From NCBI RefSeq assembly GCF_900044055.2, contig NZ_FCOX02000017.1:94406-158405 (forward strand): DNA of 64,000 nt, in the 5' to 3' direction. Shown here in pieces: positions 10,549 through 20,574 of this stretch. Each line of letters opens with the position of its first letter. Positions within the stretch are counted from its first letter, which is position 1. Source of the DNA: Caballeronia calidae (GTDB lineage: Bacteria; Pseudomonadota; Gammaproteobacteria; Burkholderiales; Burkholderiaceae). Under the pieces are notes generated by a model that made no database searches, was not told the origin of the DNA, and was given only the letters and a program-made list of their open reading frames with translations. The position numbers were made by a program, and so were the translations under genes.

Positions 10549-11430
10549 ATGTCCGCATCCAACGATTCGCTCCGTGACTGCCTCGCACCCGCGAAGCTGA
10601 ACCTTTTCCTGCACATCACGGGCCGCCGCCCGGATGGCTATCACTCGCTGCAGACCGTCTTCCAGTTGCTCGACTGGGGTGATCGGCTGCACTTCACCCG
10701 TCGCGACGACGGCATCGTCACGCGCAAGACGGACGTGCCGGGCGTGCCCGAAGCCGATGATCTCATCGTGCGGGCCGCTCGATTGCTTCAGCAGCACACG
10801 GGCACGAAGTTCGGCGTGGAGATCGAGATCGACAAGCGTCTGCCCATGGGCGCGGGCCTCGGCGGAGGCAGTTCCGACGCTGCGACTACTCTTTTTGCGT
10901 TAAATCGTCTCTGGGGTGTTGATCTTTCGCGTGAGATTCTGCAGAATCTCGGCCTGCAACTCGGCGCGGACGTGCCGTTTTTTGTCTTCGGGCAAAATGC
11001 ATTCGCAGAAGGTGTGGGTGAAGCGCTCCAGGCAGTCAAACTGCCAAAACGCTTCTTCCTGGTAGTCACGCCCGATGTTCACGTCCCGACCGCGGCGATT
11101 TTCTCCGAAAAAAGCTTGACACGGGATACGAAAGTCGTCACAATGATGGACTTTCTTGCACAGCAAAGGTCAGACACAAACTGGCCAGACAGCTTCGGTC
11201 GAAACGACATGCAAGCTGTGGTTGCAGGAAAGTACGCGGAAGTTGCAAAGGTGCTCGAGTGGTTTTCCAATCTCGCACCGGCGCGAATGACCGGATCTGG
11301 AGCAAGCGTGTTTGCTGCTTTCACCAGCCGAGCCGAAGCGGAAATGGCGCAAGCCAAGCTGCCGGCAAGCTGGAAGAGCGTGGTAACGGCAAGCCTGGAT
11401 TCGCATCCTCTCTTTGCTTTCGCGTCATAA
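10549..11430 (+). CDS. ispE: 4-diphosphocytidyl-2-C-methyl-D-erythritol kinase
   Basis: Phosphorylates CDP-ME in the non-mevalonate isoprenoid pathway. This GHMP kinase of 293 residues shows the N-terminal [20 protein letters not shown] motif, the ATP-binding glycine-rich loop [14 protein letters not shown] starting near residue 99, and the C-terminal GHMP motif [14 protein letters not shown]. It follows lolB closely, and tRNA-Gln and prs come next, the usual order in Burkholderiales. Codon use is somewhat less GC-biased in the second half, a common feature of this locus. Confidence 0.96.
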   Translation: MSASNDSLRDCLAPAKLNLFLHITGRRPDGYHSLQTVFQLLDWGDRLHFTRRDDGIVTRKTDVPGVPEADDLIVRAARLLQQHTGTKFGVEIEIDKRLPMGAGLGGGSSDAATTLFALNRLWGVDLSREILQNLGLQLGADVPFFVFGQNAFAEGVGEALQAVKLPKRFFLVVTPDVHVPTAAIFSEKSLTRDTKVVTMMDFLAQQRSDTNWPDSFGRNDMQAVVAGKYAEVAKVLEWFSNLAPARMTGSGASVFAAFTSRAEAEMAQAKLPASWKSVVTASLDSHPLFAFAS

Positions 11431-11482
11431 AGTTTTGTTTTGTCGGTATGTCCTCACTTCCGGCAAGACTCAGAGTTAGTGT

Positions 11483-11559
11483 AGGGGAGTCGCCAAGTTG
11501 GTCAAGGCACCGGATTTTGATTCCGGCATGCGAGGGTTCGAGTCCTTCCTCCCCTGCCA
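11483..11559 (+). tRNA. tRNA-Gln (anticodon TTG)
   Basis: The 77-nt gene folds into a cloverleaf. The acceptor strands AGGGGAG and CTCCCCT pair perfectly, and CCA is encoded at 11557-11559. The anticodon arm CCGGA/TCCGG holds loop TTTTGAT with anticodon TTG, and the T arm contains the GTTCGAG box. It lies between ispE and prs. Confidence 0.97.
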
Positions 11560-11607
11560 TTCTTTCTAGCAGTTATCTACTCGCCCCCAGCCGCAGACAG
11601 GTGCACG

Positions 11608-12561
11608 ATGAGCAGTGACGGCCTGATGGTTTTTACTGGCAACGCAAATCCCGCGCTAGCCCAGGAAGTCGTCAAAATCCTTGGAATCCCTCTCGGCAAA
11701 GCAATGGTCAGCCGCTTCTCAGACGGCGAGATCATGGTCGAGATTCAGGAAAACGTTCGAGGCAAAGACGTATTCGTTCTGCAGTCCACCTGCGCCCCCA
11801 CGAACGACAACCTGATGGAACTGATGATCATGGTCGATGCGCTCAAGCGCGCATCCGCAGGCCGGATCACCGCAGCCATCCCCTACTTCGGCTATGCGCG
11901 TCAGGACCGCCGTCCGCGTTCCGCGCGAGTGGCCATCTCGGCGAAGGTCGTCGCGAACATGCTGGAAATTGCCGGCGTCGATCGCGTGATCACCATGGAC
12001 CTTCACGCCGACCAGATTCAAGGCTTCTTCGACATCCCCGTCGACAACATCTACGCTACCCCCGTTCTTCTCGGCGATCTGCGCAAGCAGAACCATGATC
12101 ATCTGCTGGTCGTGTCGCCGGACGTCGGCGGCGTGGTGCGCGCGCGTGCGCTCGCCAAGCAGTTGAACACGGATCTCGCGATCATCGACAAGCGCCGTCC
12201 GAAGGCGAATGTCGCCGAGGTGATGAATATCATCGGTGAAGTGGAAGGCCGCACCTGCGTGATCATGGACGACATGGTCGATACCGCCGGCACGCTGTGC
12301 AAGGCCGCACAAGTGCTGAAGGCGCGCGGCGCGAAGCAGGTCTTCGCCTACGCCACGCACCCGGTGCTTTCGGGTGGCGCGGCTGAGCGCATCACGGCGT
12401 CGGAGCTGGATGAGCTCGTCGTCACGGATACCATCCCGCTGTCCGCCGAATCGCTGGCGTGCCCGAAGATCCGTCCGCTGTCGAGTGCGGGCCTGCTCGC
12501 GGAGACGTTCTCCCGAATCCGGCGCGGCGACTCGGTGATGTCGCTCTTCGCCGAGGGCTAA
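11608..12561 (+). CDS. prs: Ribose-phosphate pyrophosphokinase
   Basis: Makes PRPP from ribose-5-phosphate and ATP for nucleotide, histidine and tryptophan synthesis. The 317-residue class I enzyme has the N-terminal [11 protein letters not shown], the ATP-binding [10 protein letters not shown], the flexible loop [16 protein letters not shown], and the PRPP-binding [13 protein letters not shown] near residues 216-228. The start is ATG 11608. A strong terminator follows at 12579. Confidence 0.98.
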   Translation: MSSDGLMVFTGNANPALAQEVVKILGIPLGKAMVSRFSDGEIMVEIQENVRGKDVFVLQSTCAPTNDNLMELMIMVDALKRASAGRITAAIPYFGYARQDRRPRSARVAISAKVVANMLEIAGVDRVITMDLHADQIQGFFDIPVDNIYATPVLLGDLRKQNHDHLLVVSPDVGGVVRARALAKQLNTDLAIIDKRRPKANVAEVMNIIGEVEGRTCVIMDDMVDTAGTLCKAAQVLKARGAKQVFAYATHPVLSGGAAERITASELDELVVTDTIPLSAESLACPKIRPLSSAGLLAETFSRIRRGDSVMSLFAEG

Positions 12562-12578
12562 ACAGAATTGAGCAAGGA

Positions 12579-12604
12579 ACGCGAAGCACACGCTTCGCGT
12601 TTTT
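12579..12604 (+). terminator. Intrinsic terminator after prs
   Basis: A 9-bp perfect stem ACGCGAAGC / GCTTCGCGT (12579-12587, 12592-12600) with a 4-nt loop is followed by TTTT. Confidence 0.85.
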
Positions 12605-12647
12605 GCATGATCGGCGCGAACGGACGAAGGTTCGCGTCGCTTGTTGT

Positions 12648-12672
12648 GGGATCACATATTTTCGATGATCCC
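12648..12672 (+). promoter_or_regulatory. Hairpin in the rplY 5' region
   Basis: A 7-bp inverted repeat GGGATCA / TGATCCC with an 11-nt AT-rich loop lies 40 nt upstream of the rplY start. It could be an RNA structure in the leader or a protein site; there is no further evidence. Confidence 0.3.
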
Positions 12673-12712
12673 GGTTTCCCTGCCTGGTCGCGGGCAGATA
12701 TAGGAGTCAAAC

Positions 12713-13330
12713 ATGAAAGTCGTCGCTTTTGAGCGTAGCAAGCAAGGTACGGGTGCGAGCCGCCGCCTGCGCAACTCGGGCAAGACCCCGGGTATCGTGT
12801 ACGGTGGTGAGAAGGACGTCGAACTGGTCGAACTCGATCACAACGCCCTGTGGCACGCCCTGAAGAAAGAAGTTTTCCACTCGTCGATTCTCGATCTGGA
12901 ACTGGCCGGCAAGTCGCAACAGGTTCTGCTGCGCGACGTGCAATACCACCCGTTCAAGCAGCTCGTGCTGCATGTGGACTTCCAGCGCGTCGACGCGAAG
13001 AAGAAGCTGCACACCAAGGTGCCGCTGCACTTCATGAACCAGGAAACCAACCCGGCCGTGAAGCTGTCGGGCGCGGTGATCTCGCACGTCGTGACGGAAC
13101 TGGAAGTGGAATGCCTGCCGGCAGACCTGCCTGAGTTCCTCGAAATCGATCTGGCGAAGATCGAAGCCGGCCAGACGATGCACGCAAAGGACATCCCGCT
13201 GCCGAAGGGCGTGAGCCTGACGGTTGCCGTCGCGGCGGAAAACCCGGTGGTCGCATCGGCGACGGTTCCGGCTGCAGTCGTGTCGGATACGGCTGGCGAA
13301 GCTGAAGGCGAAAAGCCGGCGGCCGAGTAA
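12713..13330 (+). CDS. rplY: 50S ribosomal protein L25 (CTC family)
   Basis: A 5S-rRNA-binding protein in the long general-stress (CTC/TL5) form. The N-terminal L25 domain (residues 1-95: [31 protein letters not shown]) is followed by the beta-rich C-terminal domain and an Ala/Glu-rich tail. The protein has 205 residues. The start has AGGAG upstream (TATAGGAGTCAAACATG). It is followed by a clear terminator and then pth, as in other Burkholderiales. Confidence 0.96.
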   Translation: MKVVAFERSKQGTGASRRLRNSGKTPGIVYGGEKDVELVELDHNALWHALKKEVFHSSILDLELAGKSQQVLLRDVQYHPFKQLVLHVDFQRVDAKKKLHTKVPLHFMNQETNPAVKLSGAVISHVVTELEVECLPADLPEFLEIDLAKIEAGQTMHAKDIPLPKGVSLTVAVAAENPVVASATVPAAVVSDTAGEAEGEKPAAE

Positions 13331-13382
13331 GCAAGCGGAACACCGCTATCCTCTCGATCCGTTCGCAAGAACGGTCGACGTG

Positions 13383-13417
13383 ACCCGCCGGCGCGCAAGC
13401 CCCGGCGGGTTTTTTTT
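13383..13417 (+). terminator. Intrinsic terminator after rplY
   Basis: The stem ACCCGCCGG / CCGGCGGGT (13383-13391, 13402-13410) is followed by seven more T residues. Confidence 0.88.
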
Positions 13418-13435
13418 CGTTCTACATGATTCGAC

Positions 13436-14038
13436 ATGATCAAGCTGATCGTCGGCCTGGGCAATCCGGGCGCCGAATACACTGCGACCCGGCATAACGC
13501 GGGATTCTGGTTCGCCGACCAGTTCGCACGCGATGCCGGCGCGACGCTGCGCGACGAACGCCGTTTCCACGGCTTCTATGGCAAGGGACGCCTGCATGGC
13601 CACGAAGTGCATCTGCTCGAGCCGCAGACGTTCATGAACCGTTCGGGACAATCGGTGGTCGCGCTCGCGCAGTTCTTCAAGATTCTGCCGGACGAGATTC
13701 TTGTCGCGCACGACGAACTCGATCTGCCGCCCGGCACCGTCAAAATGAAACTCGGCGGCGGCAGCGGCGGACACAACGGCCTGAAAGACATATCCGCGCA
13801 TCTGTCGTCGCAGCAATACTGGCGGCTGCGCATCGGCATCGGGCATCCGCGCGATCTGATTTCCGAAGGCGCGCGCGCGGGCGCGAAGCCCGATGTCGCG
13901 AATTTCGTGCTCAAGCCGCCGCGCCGCGAGGAACAGGATGTGATCGATCAGTCGATCGAGCGCGCGCTCGCCGTGATGCCCTTCGTCGTCGCGGGCGAAA
14001 CCGAGCGCGCAATGATGAACCTGCACCGCAATTCCTGA
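13436..14038 (+). CDS. pth: Peptidyl-tRNA hydrolase
   Basis: Releases peptides from prematurely dropped peptidyl-tRNA. The 200-residue protein begins with [22 protein letters not shown], where His20 is the catalytic residue. It also has [10 protein letters not shown], the active-site Asp region DELDLPPG and [12 protein letters not shown]. It lies 13 nt upstream of hisC, which may share its transcript. Confidence 0.97.
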   Translation: MIKLIVGLGNPGAEYTATRHNAGFWFADQFARDAGATLRDERRFHGFYGKGRLHGHEVHLLEPQTFMNRSGQSVVALAQFFKILPDEILVAHDELDLPPGTVKMKLGGGSGGHNGLKDISAHLSSQQYWRLRIGIGHPRDLISEGARAGAKPDVANFVLKPPRREEQDVIDQSIERALAVMPFVVAGETERAMMNLHRNS

Positions 14039-14051
14039 TTTGGAGCCGACC

Positions 14052-15119
14052 GTGAGCCGTTTCTGGAGCGATATCGTCCATCGTCTGACGCCCTATGTGC
14101 CGGGCGAGCAACCCGCGCTGACGCATCCCGTCAAGCTCAACACCAACGAGAATCCTTATCCGCCGTCACCGCGCGTCGTCGATGCGATTCGGCGCGAACT
14201 CGGCGAGGACGGCGCGTCGCTGCGCAAGTATCCCGACCCGACCGCGCGCGCGCTTCGTGAGGCGGTGGCGAAGCATCACGGTCTGCGCATCGAGCAGGTG
14301 TTCGCGGGCAACGGCTCCGATGAAGTGCTCGCGCACGCATTCCAGGCGCTGCTCAAGCACGACAAGCCGATCCGCTTTCCTGACATCACGTACAGCTTCT
14401 ATCCGGTCTATGCGCAGTTGTACGGCGTCGAGTACGAGACGATCCCGCTGAACGCGGATTTCGCGATCGATGTCGATGATTACCGCGCGCCGAACGGCGG
14501 CGTGCTGCTGCCGAATCCGAACGCGCCGACGGGCCGCGCCCTGCCGCTGTCGGAAATCGAAGTGCTGCTGAACGCGAATCCCGATGTGCCGGTCATAATC
14601 GATGAAGCGTATGTCGATTTCGGCGCGGAATCGGCTGTGAATTTGATCGATGCGTATCCGAACCTGCTCGTCGTGCAGACGACATCAAAAGCGCGTTCGC
14701 TGGCGGGCATGCGCGTGGGCTTTGCGTTCGGCGATCCGGCATTGATCGACGCGCTCACGCGCGTGAAGGACAGCTTCAACTCGTATCCGCTCGATCGCCT
14801 CGCGCAAGCGGCCGCGCTCGCGTCGTACGAAGATCAGGCGTGGTTCGAGGAAAGCTGCGCGAAGGTCATCGCGAGCCGGGAGAAATTAACCGAGCAACTA
14901 AAGACGCTCGGTTTCGATGTCGTGCCGTCCGCGGCGAACTTCGTGTTCGCGAAGCATCCCGCGCACGACGCCGCGACGCTCGCTGCCGCGCTCAAGACGA
15001 AAGAGATTTTCGTGCGCCACTTCAAGTTGCCGCGCATCGATCAGCATCTGCGCATTTCGATCGGCACGCCCGTCGAATGCGATGCGCTCGTCGCGGCTTT
15101 GACCGAACTGATCGGCTAA
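14052..15119 (+). CDS. hisC: Histidinol-phosphate aminotransferase
   Basis: A PLP-dependent fold-type I aminotransferase of histidine synthesis. The 355-residue form starts at GTG 14052, preceded by GGAG at 14042; a TTG four codons upstream is possible. Motifs are [31 protein letters not shown], and the PLP lysine near residue 213 in [16 protein letters not shown], followed by a conserved Arg. In Burkholderiales a second hisC usually lies in the his operon, so this is likely a hisC2-type paralogue; the window shows no other his gene. Confidence 0.9.
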   Translation: MSRFWSDIVHRLTPYVPGEQPALTHPVKLNTNENPYPPSPRVVDAIRRELGEDGASLRKYPDPTARALREAVAKHHGLRIEQVFAGNGSDEVLAHAFQALLKHDKPIRFPDITYSFYPVYAQLYGVEYETIPLNADFAIDVDDYRAPNGGVLLPNPNAPTGRALPLSEIEVLLNANPDVPVIIDEAYVDFGAESAVNLIDAYPNLLVVQTTSKARSLAGMRVGFAFGDPALIDALTRVKDSFNSYPLDRLAQAAALASYEDQAWFEESCAKVIASREKLTEQLKTLGFDVVPSAANFVFAKHPAHDAATLAAALKTKEIFVRHFKLPRIDQHLRISIGTPVECDALVAALTELIG

Positions 15120-15141
15120 AGAAGCGCAGAACGCGAAGGGC

Positions 15142-15402
<261 letters not shown>

Positions 15403-15483
15403 TCACTCTCTTGCGCCGGCTTCGAAGCCGGCATGACGCCCGCGCGCAATATCCGATGACGCTCCGGCGCGCGGGCCCGGCGC

Positions 15484-15990
15484 TCAGGGCGCCGCGGGAT
15501 CCTTATGCGACAGAATACTCACTTTGTCGATCAGCCGCTTTTCCACCGACGGGAACACGAACTTGCTGACGTCGCCGCCGAGCTGCGCGATCTCGCGCAC
15601 GATGGTGCCGGAAATGAACTGGTACTGATCGGACGGCGTCATGAACATCGTCTCGACATCGGGCAGCAGATAGCGGTTCATGCCGGCCATCTGGAACTCA
15701 TACTCGAAATCGGAGACGGCGCGCAGCCCGCGCACGATCACGCGCGCATTGTTCGTGCGCACGAAATCCTTCAATAGCCCGGTGAAACTGCTCACGTGCA
15801 CGTTGGGATAATGCCCGAGCACATCGTGCGCGATATCGAGCCGCTCCTGCAGCGAGAAAAACGGCTTCTTCGCGCGGCTGTCCGCGACGCCGACGACGAG
15901 CTGATCGAAAATGCTCGATGCGCGCCGGACGATGTCTTCATGCCCGCGGGTGAGCGGGTCGAACGTACCCGGATACACGGCGACAACCAT
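15484..15990 (-). CDS. coaD: Phosphopantetheine adenylyltransferase
   Basis: Transfers AMP to 4'-phosphopantetheine, the penultimate step of coenzyme A synthesis. The 168-residue nucleotidyltransferase has [15 protein letters not shown], the T/HxGH motif with catalytic histidine, and the C-terminal [16 protein letters not shown] (ISSTxxR-type). It probably shares an operon with the upstream rsmD, as commonly found, and the downstream ferredoxin gene. Confidence 0.97.
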   Translation of the reverse strand: MVVAVYPGTFDPLTRGHEDIVRRASSIFDQLVVGVADSRAKKPFFSLQERLDIAHDVLGHYPNVHVSSFTGLLKDFVRTNNARVIVRGLRAVSDFEYEFQMAGMNRYLLPDVETMFMTPSDQYQFISGTIVREIAQLGGDVSKFVFPSVEKRLIDKVSILSHKDPAAP

Positions 15991-16118
15991 GAGCTTTCTC
16001 CTCTTCTATTTACATTGAGCCGCGTGGCTGCGACGACCCGTTCGCCTCGGTTTCTCGTAATGCGCCCGAAGTGCGTGCAGGGTCGACGCGTCGCGCGCAC
16101 CGAAATCGGGAACGCGCA

Positions 16119-16745
16119 TTATTCCTCATTTTCGCGGCGCAGCAAATGATAGCGGACCGCGCCCGCCTTGCCCTCGCGCACGACCGTCCAGCCGGCGAGC
16201 ACATCGATGCTCGCGGTGTCGAGCGCATCGCCGCATTCGACGTAGATCGCGCCATCGGGCGTGGCGAGCGGCGCCGTCAGTTCCAGCGCGCGCGTGAGCA
16301 GCGCCTGATCGCCGAACGGCGGATCGAGAAAGATCACGTCGAACGAACCGGGCGTGAGGCCAGCGGCGAGGCGCAGGGCATCGGCTTCGGCGATTTCGAT
16401 ATTGCGCGCGCCGAGTTTCGCCTGATTCGCCCGGATCTGCGCTGCGGCCTTCGAACTTCTCTCGACCATCAGCACGCGCGCAGCGCCGCGCGACGCCGCC
16501 TCGAAGCCGAGCGCGCCGCTGCCGGCGAACAGATCGAGACAATTCTGCCCGGTCAGATCCTGGCCGAGCCAGTTGAAGAGCGTCTCGCGCACGCGATCCG
16601 GCGTGGGCCTGAGCCCGTCGAGATCGAGCACGGGCAGCGGCGTGCGCTTCCAGTCTCCGCCGATGATGCGGATGGTGTGCGGTTTGCCTCCGCGCGAAGG
16701 CGTGTGGCTGGGCAAGGCGGAACGTGTGGCGGACGAGCGAGACAT
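16119..16745 (-). CDS. rsmD: 16S rRNA (guanine-966-N2)-methyltransferase RsmD
   Basis: A SAM-dependent methyltransferase modifying G966 of 16S rRNA. The protein has IRIIGGDWKRTPLPV, the SAM motif DLFAGSGALGFEAASRGA and the catalytic DPPFG motif. The start at 16745 gives 208 residues; a longer frame opens upstream to 16856 but has no conserved features. It is divergent from ftsY, the classic arrangement of these two genes. Confidence 0.92.
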   Translation of the reverse strand: MSRSSATRSALPSHTPSRGGKPHTIRIIGGDWKRTPLPVLDLDGLRPTPDRVRETLFNWLGQDLTGQNCLDLFAGSGALGFEAASRGAARVLMVERSSKAAAQIRANQAKLGARNIEIAEADALRLAAGLTPGSFDVIFLDPPFGDQALLTRALELTAPLATPDGAIYVECGDALDTASIDVLAGWTVVREGKAGAVRYHLLRRENEE

Positions 16746-16981
16746 AAACGGATTGTCGGAGTCGGGCGCGCCGGAGGCATTTTTGCTTGAAGATCGGCCG
16801 GCGCGGGCAATGAAAGTCAACGTTACCACACGCGCGCGTCGTGCCGGCGTCCGCACGGGCGCAGAGAGCCGCGCCTGATAAAATACGCGGCTTCTATCTC
16901 ATTTTGCGCGGGCCTCGCGCGAAGCGACTCGAAATCGCGCACGAGGCCGTCGAAGCATGCGCGCATCTTCGTCACACATCC

Positions 16982-18241
16982 ATGTTCAGCTTCTTCAAGA
17001 AATTCAAAAAGCCGGCAGACGCGCCGCTCGACGCGCCTCAGGAAGAATCCGTCGAGGCGGCGGAGGACGAGGAAATCTCCGACGCCGAGCTGGAACGGCA
17101 GGCGCTTGCGGCAGAAGCACAGCCAGAAGAAGCGCAGCCGGCGGTGCGCGAGGAGCCGGCGCCGGCTGAGCCGGTCGCGCCCGCACCGGTCGCTCCGGCC
17201 GCAGTCGCGGCCCCTGCCGCGCCGCACGCCGGGGCATCGAAGGAATATTGGCAAGGCGGCACTCAGTCGCGATGGTCGCGCGGTCCGGAAACGGATCAGG
17301 CGAGCGAAGAGGTCGTGCCACCGCCGGAACCCGATCCCGTCGCGAAAAGATCCTGGATGACGCGCCTGCGTCACGGGCTTTCGAAGACCAGTTCCAACCT
17401 GACCGGCATTTTCGTCAGCGCGAAGATCGACGAAGACCTGTATGAGGAGCTCGAAACCGCGCTCCTGATGTCCGACGCCGGCGTCGACGCAACCGAGTTC
17501 CTGCTCGAATCGCTGCGCGAGAAAGTGCGCGCCGAGCGTCTGACCGAGGCGTCGCAAGTGAAGGCCGCGCTGCGCGAATTGCTCGTCGATCTGCTGCGCC
17601 CGCTCGAAAAATCGATGATGCTCGGGCGCGCGCAACCGCTCGTGATCATGATCGCGGGCGTGAACGGCGTCGGCAAGACGACGAGCATCGGCAAGCTGGC
17701 GAAGCATTTGCAGCACTTCAACCAGTCGGTGCTGCTCGCCGCGGGCGACACCTTCCGCGCCGCCGCGCGCGAGCAACTGACCGTCTGGGGCGAGCGCAAC
17801 AATGTGACGGTGATCGCGCAGGAAAGCGGCGACGCCGCCGCCGTGATCTACGATGCAGTCGGTGCGGCGCGCGCGCGCAAGATCGACGTGATGATGGCCG
17901 ACACCGCCGGCCGCCTGCCGACGCAACTGCATCTGATGGACGAGTTGCGCAAGGTGCGCCGCGTGATTGCGAAGGCGATGCCCGACGCGCCGCACGAAGT
18001 GCTGCTCGTGATCGACGCGAACACGGGTCAGAACGCGCTCGCGCAGGTGAAGGCGTTCGACGATGCGCTGGGCCTGACCGGTCTCGTCGTCACGAAGCTC
18101 GACGGCACCGCGAAGGGCGGCATTCTCGCCGCGATCGCGCGTCAGCGGCCCGTTCCGGTGTATTTCATCGGCGTGGGCGAGAAGGTCGAGGATTTGCAGC
18201 CGTTCAGTGCCGAAGAATTCGCCGACGCGCTGCTGGGCTGA
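16982..18241 (+). CDS. ftsY: Signal recognition particle receptor FtsY
   Basis: The membrane-associated SRP receptor GTPase for co-translational targeting. ATG 16982 (MFSFFKKFKK, a basic amphipathic start) gives 419 residues. An acidic, Ala/Pro/Glu-rich A domain (about 10-110) precedes the NG domain. GTPase motifs are GVNGVGKTTSIGKLA near 225-239, DTFRAAAREQL, DTAGRLPTQ, and TKLDGTAKGG. The gene is monocistronic, ending in a bidirectional terminator. Confidence 0.97.
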   Translation: MFSFFKKFKKPADAPLDAPQEESVEAAEDEEISDAELERQALAAEAQPEEAQPAVREEPAPAEPVAPAPVAPAAVAAPAAPHAGASKEYWQGGTQSRWSRGPETDQASEEVVPPPEPDPVAKRSWMTRLRHGLSKTSSNLTGIFVSAKIDEDLYEELETALLMSDAGVDATEFLLESLREKVRAERLTEASQVKAALRELLVDLLRPLEKSMMLGRAQPLVIMIAGVNGVGKTTSIGKLAKHLQHFNQSVLLAAGDTFRAAAREQLTVWGERNNVTVIAQESGDAAAVIYDAVGAARARKIDVMMADTAGRLPTQLHLMDELRKVRRVIAKAMPDAPHEVLLVIDANTGQNALAQVKAFDDALGLTGLVVTKLDGTAKGGILAAIARQRPVPVYFIGVGEKVEDLQPFSAEEFADALLG

Positions 18242-18246
18242 ATATG

Positions 18247-18277
18247 AAAAGGGCGTCCGAATGGGCGCCCTTTTTTT
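18247..18277. terminator. Bidirectional terminator between ftsY and the LysE-type gene
   Basis: AAAAGGGCG / CGCCCTTTT pairs across a short loop (18247-18255, 18266-18274), with T-runs on both strands. It can serve the two convergent genes. Confidence 0.8.
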
Positions 18278-18909
18278 CATCGTGCGATCAGCAGAGAAGC
18301 CGCGATCCACCACATCACGCAGCCGACGATCACGTCGAGCACGCGCCACGACATGTCTTTCTCGAACCACGGCTCCAGCAGACGCGCGCCATAACCGAGC
18401 ACGGCAAACCAGATGATCGACGCGCACATCGCGCCCGCCGCGAACCACGCGCTGCCCGGCCACCCGCGCCGCGCGCCGATGCCGCCCAGCAACACCACGG
18501 TATCGAGATAGACGTGCGGATTGAGCAGCGACAGCGCGAGCACGGTGGACGCCGCGCCGACCGCCGTCTGCGATTCGCCGTCCGACGCGTTCAGATGCCC
18601 CGGCCCGCGCCATGCCGCGATGAACGCGCGCAATCCGTACAGAAACACGAAGATCGCGCCGGCCCAGCGGATCACGTCGAGCAGAAAGGGCGCCCGCGCG
18701 ATGAGCGCGCCCATTCCGCCGACACCGAGCGCGATCAACAATACGTCGATGAACGCGCAGATCGACACGACGATGCCCACGTGCCTGCGCTTCAACCCTT
18801 GCCGCAGCACGAACGCGTTCTGCGCGCCGATCGCGACGATCAGGCTCGCGCCCAGTCCCGCGCCCGACAGATAACCCGACAGCGCTCCCGCAGAAACCGT
18901 CGCCGTCAT
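18277..18909 (-). CDS. LysE/ArgO-family amino acid exporter
   Basis: A 210-residue inner-membrane protein with about six hydrophobic segments and the LysE hallmark AIGAQNAFVLRQGL in the first helix region. The later segment LSLLNPHVYLDTVVLLGG carries the conserved NPH(V/A)YLDT motif, specific to the LysE/ArgO branch rather than RhtB. The substrate is probably a basic amino acid. Its start overlaps the stop of the upstream GST gene by 4 nt (ATGA), so it is translationally coupled to two enzymes of apparent aromatic acid breakdown. Confidence 0.88.
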   Translation of the reverse strand: MTATVSAGALSGYLSGAGLGASLIVAIGAQNAFVLRQGLKRRHVGIVVSICAFIDVLLIALGVGGMGALIARAPFLLDVIRWAGAIFVFLYGLRAFIAAWRGPGHLNASDGESQTAVGAASTVLALSLLNPHVYLDTVVLLGGIGARRGWPGSAWFAAGAMCASIIWFAVLGYGARLLEPWFEKDMSWRVLDVIVGCVMWWIAASLLIAR

Positions 18910-19550
18910 TCGGCGTCCGGCTGTTGCGCCGGAGCGGCCCGTGCGAACGCGTCGATGCTGGCGGCGTGGTCGGCGATGCGTTCGATCGTCGGATAAGCGC
19001 TCACGTCGATGCCGAAGCGCCGCGCGTTGAACACTTGCGGCACGAGGCACAGATCGGCGACGGTGGGCGTATCGCCGAAAGTCAGCGCGCCGACGCGCTT
19101 GTCGTTCGCCAAGCGCTTTTCGAGCGATTCGAAGCCCGTCTCGACCCAGTGCCGATACCACGCGTCCTTCACCTCATCCGGCACTTTCACCTGATGCTTC
19201 AGGTACTTGAGCACGCGCAGATTATCGAGCGGATGAATCTCGCACGCGACCTGCATCGCAACTGCACGCACGAACGCGCGATCCGACGGACGCTTCGGCA
19301 GGAGCGGCGGTTCCGGATGCGTCTCCTCGAGATACTCGATGATCGCGAGCGACTGCGTGAGCACATCGTCACCATCGACGAGCGACGGCACGATCCCGTC
19401 CGGATTCACCGCGCGATATTCGGCCTTGAGCTGTTCGCCGCCGTCGCGCAGCAGATGCACGCCGGCATACTCGTAATCGAGCCCTTTCAGATTCAGCGCG
19501 ATGCGCACGCGATACGCCGCCGAGCTGCGGAAATAGCTATAGAGCTTCAT
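18906..19550 (-). CDS. Zeta-class GST: maleylacetoacetate/maleylpyruvate isomerase
   Basis: A glutathione-dependent cis-trans isomerase. The 214-residue protein has the zeta-class N-terminal motif YSYFRSSAAYRVRIALNLKG with catalytic Ser-Ser, then NPDGIVPSLVDGD and QSLAIIEYLEE, and an all-helical C-terminal domain. The neighbouring FAH-family hydrolase fits either the homogentisate (MaiA) or the gentisate (NagL) route. The short 232-residue hydrolase favours maleylpyruvate. It overlaps both neighbours by 4 nt. Confidence 0.88.
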   Translation of the reverse strand: MKLYSYFRSSAAYRVRIALNLKGLDYEYAGVHLLRDGGEQLKAEYRAVNPDGIVPSLVDGDDVLTQSLAIIEYLEETHPEPPLLPKRPSDRAFVRAVAMQVACEIHPLDNLRVLKYLKHQVKVPDEVKDAWYRHWVETGFESLEKRLANDKRVGALTFGDTPTVADLCLVPQVFNARRFGIDVSAYPTIERIADHAASIDAFARAAPAQQPDAE

Positions 19551-20245
19551 ACGACGCGCACCGAAAATTCGCCGATTCCTTCGACGCCGCCCTTGAGCAG
19601 ATCGCCCTTCACCACTGCGCCGACACCTTCGGGCGTGCCGGTGAAAATGAGATCGCCGGGGAAGAGTTCGAAGAGCGTCGACAGATACGCGACCGTCTCG
19701 CCCACCGACCAAATCAGTTGCGAGATGTCCGAGCGCTGCTTCTCCTCACCGTTGACGGTCAGCCAGATCGCGCTCTTCTCCAGATGCCCGACTTTCGAGA
19801 CCGGATGGATCGGGCCGATCGGCGCGGAACGGTCGAAGCCCTTCGCGGTGTCCCACGGACGGCCGAGCTTCTTCGCTTCGGCCTGCAGATCGCGACGTGT
19901 CATGTCGAGGCCGAGCGCGTAGCCGTAGACGTAATCGAGACCTTTATCGGCGGGAATGTCTTTGCCCTGCTTGCCGATCGCGGCGACCAGTTCCATCTCG
20001 AAGTGCAGGTTCTTCGTCTGCGACGGATACGGGAACTCGCCCGTCGAACCCGGCGCGACGTACAGCACGGCATCGGCGGGCTTGCTGAAGAAGAACGGCG
20101 GCTCGCGGTCCGGATCGTGGCCCATCTCGCGCGCGTGGGCTTCGTAGTTGCGGCCGACGCAATAGATGCGGCGCACCGGAAACTGCTCATTCGAACCGTC
20201 GACTGGCACCGCTGCTGCCGGCGCCGGAGGAAACACGTAACTCAT
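19547..20245 (-). CDS. Fumarylacetoacetate hydrolase family protein (fumarylpyruvate hydrolase-like)
   Basis: The 232-residue FAH domain protein has RRIYCVGRNYEAHAREMG, the metal-binding EMELVAAIGKQGKDI and the C-terminal FTGTPEGVGAVVKGD. Its size matches NagK-type fumarylpyruvate hydrolases, which are much shorter than eukaryote-like FAH. The start at 20245 has GGAGAG seven bases upstream. It is the first gene of a three-gene coupled operon. The remaining 330 nt to the divergent ybiB hold no gene I can recognise and presumably both promoters. Confidence 0.87.
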   Translation of the reverse strand: MSYVFPPAPAAAVPVDGSNEQFPVRRIYCVGRNYEAHAREMGHDPDREPPFFFSKPADAVLYVAPGSTGEFPYPSQTKNLHFEMELVAAIGKQGKDIPADKGLDYVYGYALGLDMTRRDLQAEAKKLGRPWDTAKGFDRSAPIGPIHPVSKVGHLEKSAIWLTVNGEEKQRSDISQLIWSVGETVAYLSTLFELFPGDLIFTGTPEGVGAVVKGDLLKGGVEGIGEFSVRVV

Positions 20246-20574
20246 CCCGCTCTCCTGTTGCTGTTTTTGATGTGCAGATTCATGGGCGAATGCCTGGCGC
20301 GAACGGCCGGCGAGAAAAAGGAGTTTAACGTGCGCGCGCAAATCGTGGCGAAGCTTGTCAGGCGTGCGTTTCAGAGCTTTCGACGAGCCTTCGGCAAACT
20401 CGTCGCGCGTTCACCGCGATGCCGCGTGGAACGAAATCCGCGCGAAACCTTCGGCCGCCGCAACTTGCCAGCGCTCTTTAAATGCGATACTGAATAACAT
20501 TCCTGCACCTTTGAAACGCGCGGCGGCATCGCTCACAGTACCGAAAAAGAGCGCCCGGCCCGCGTATCTTTCCG

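Noticed and set aside
16823..18613. A minus-strand open frame opposite ftsY
   Set aside because: Antisense to a clear SRP receptor; no conserved motif.
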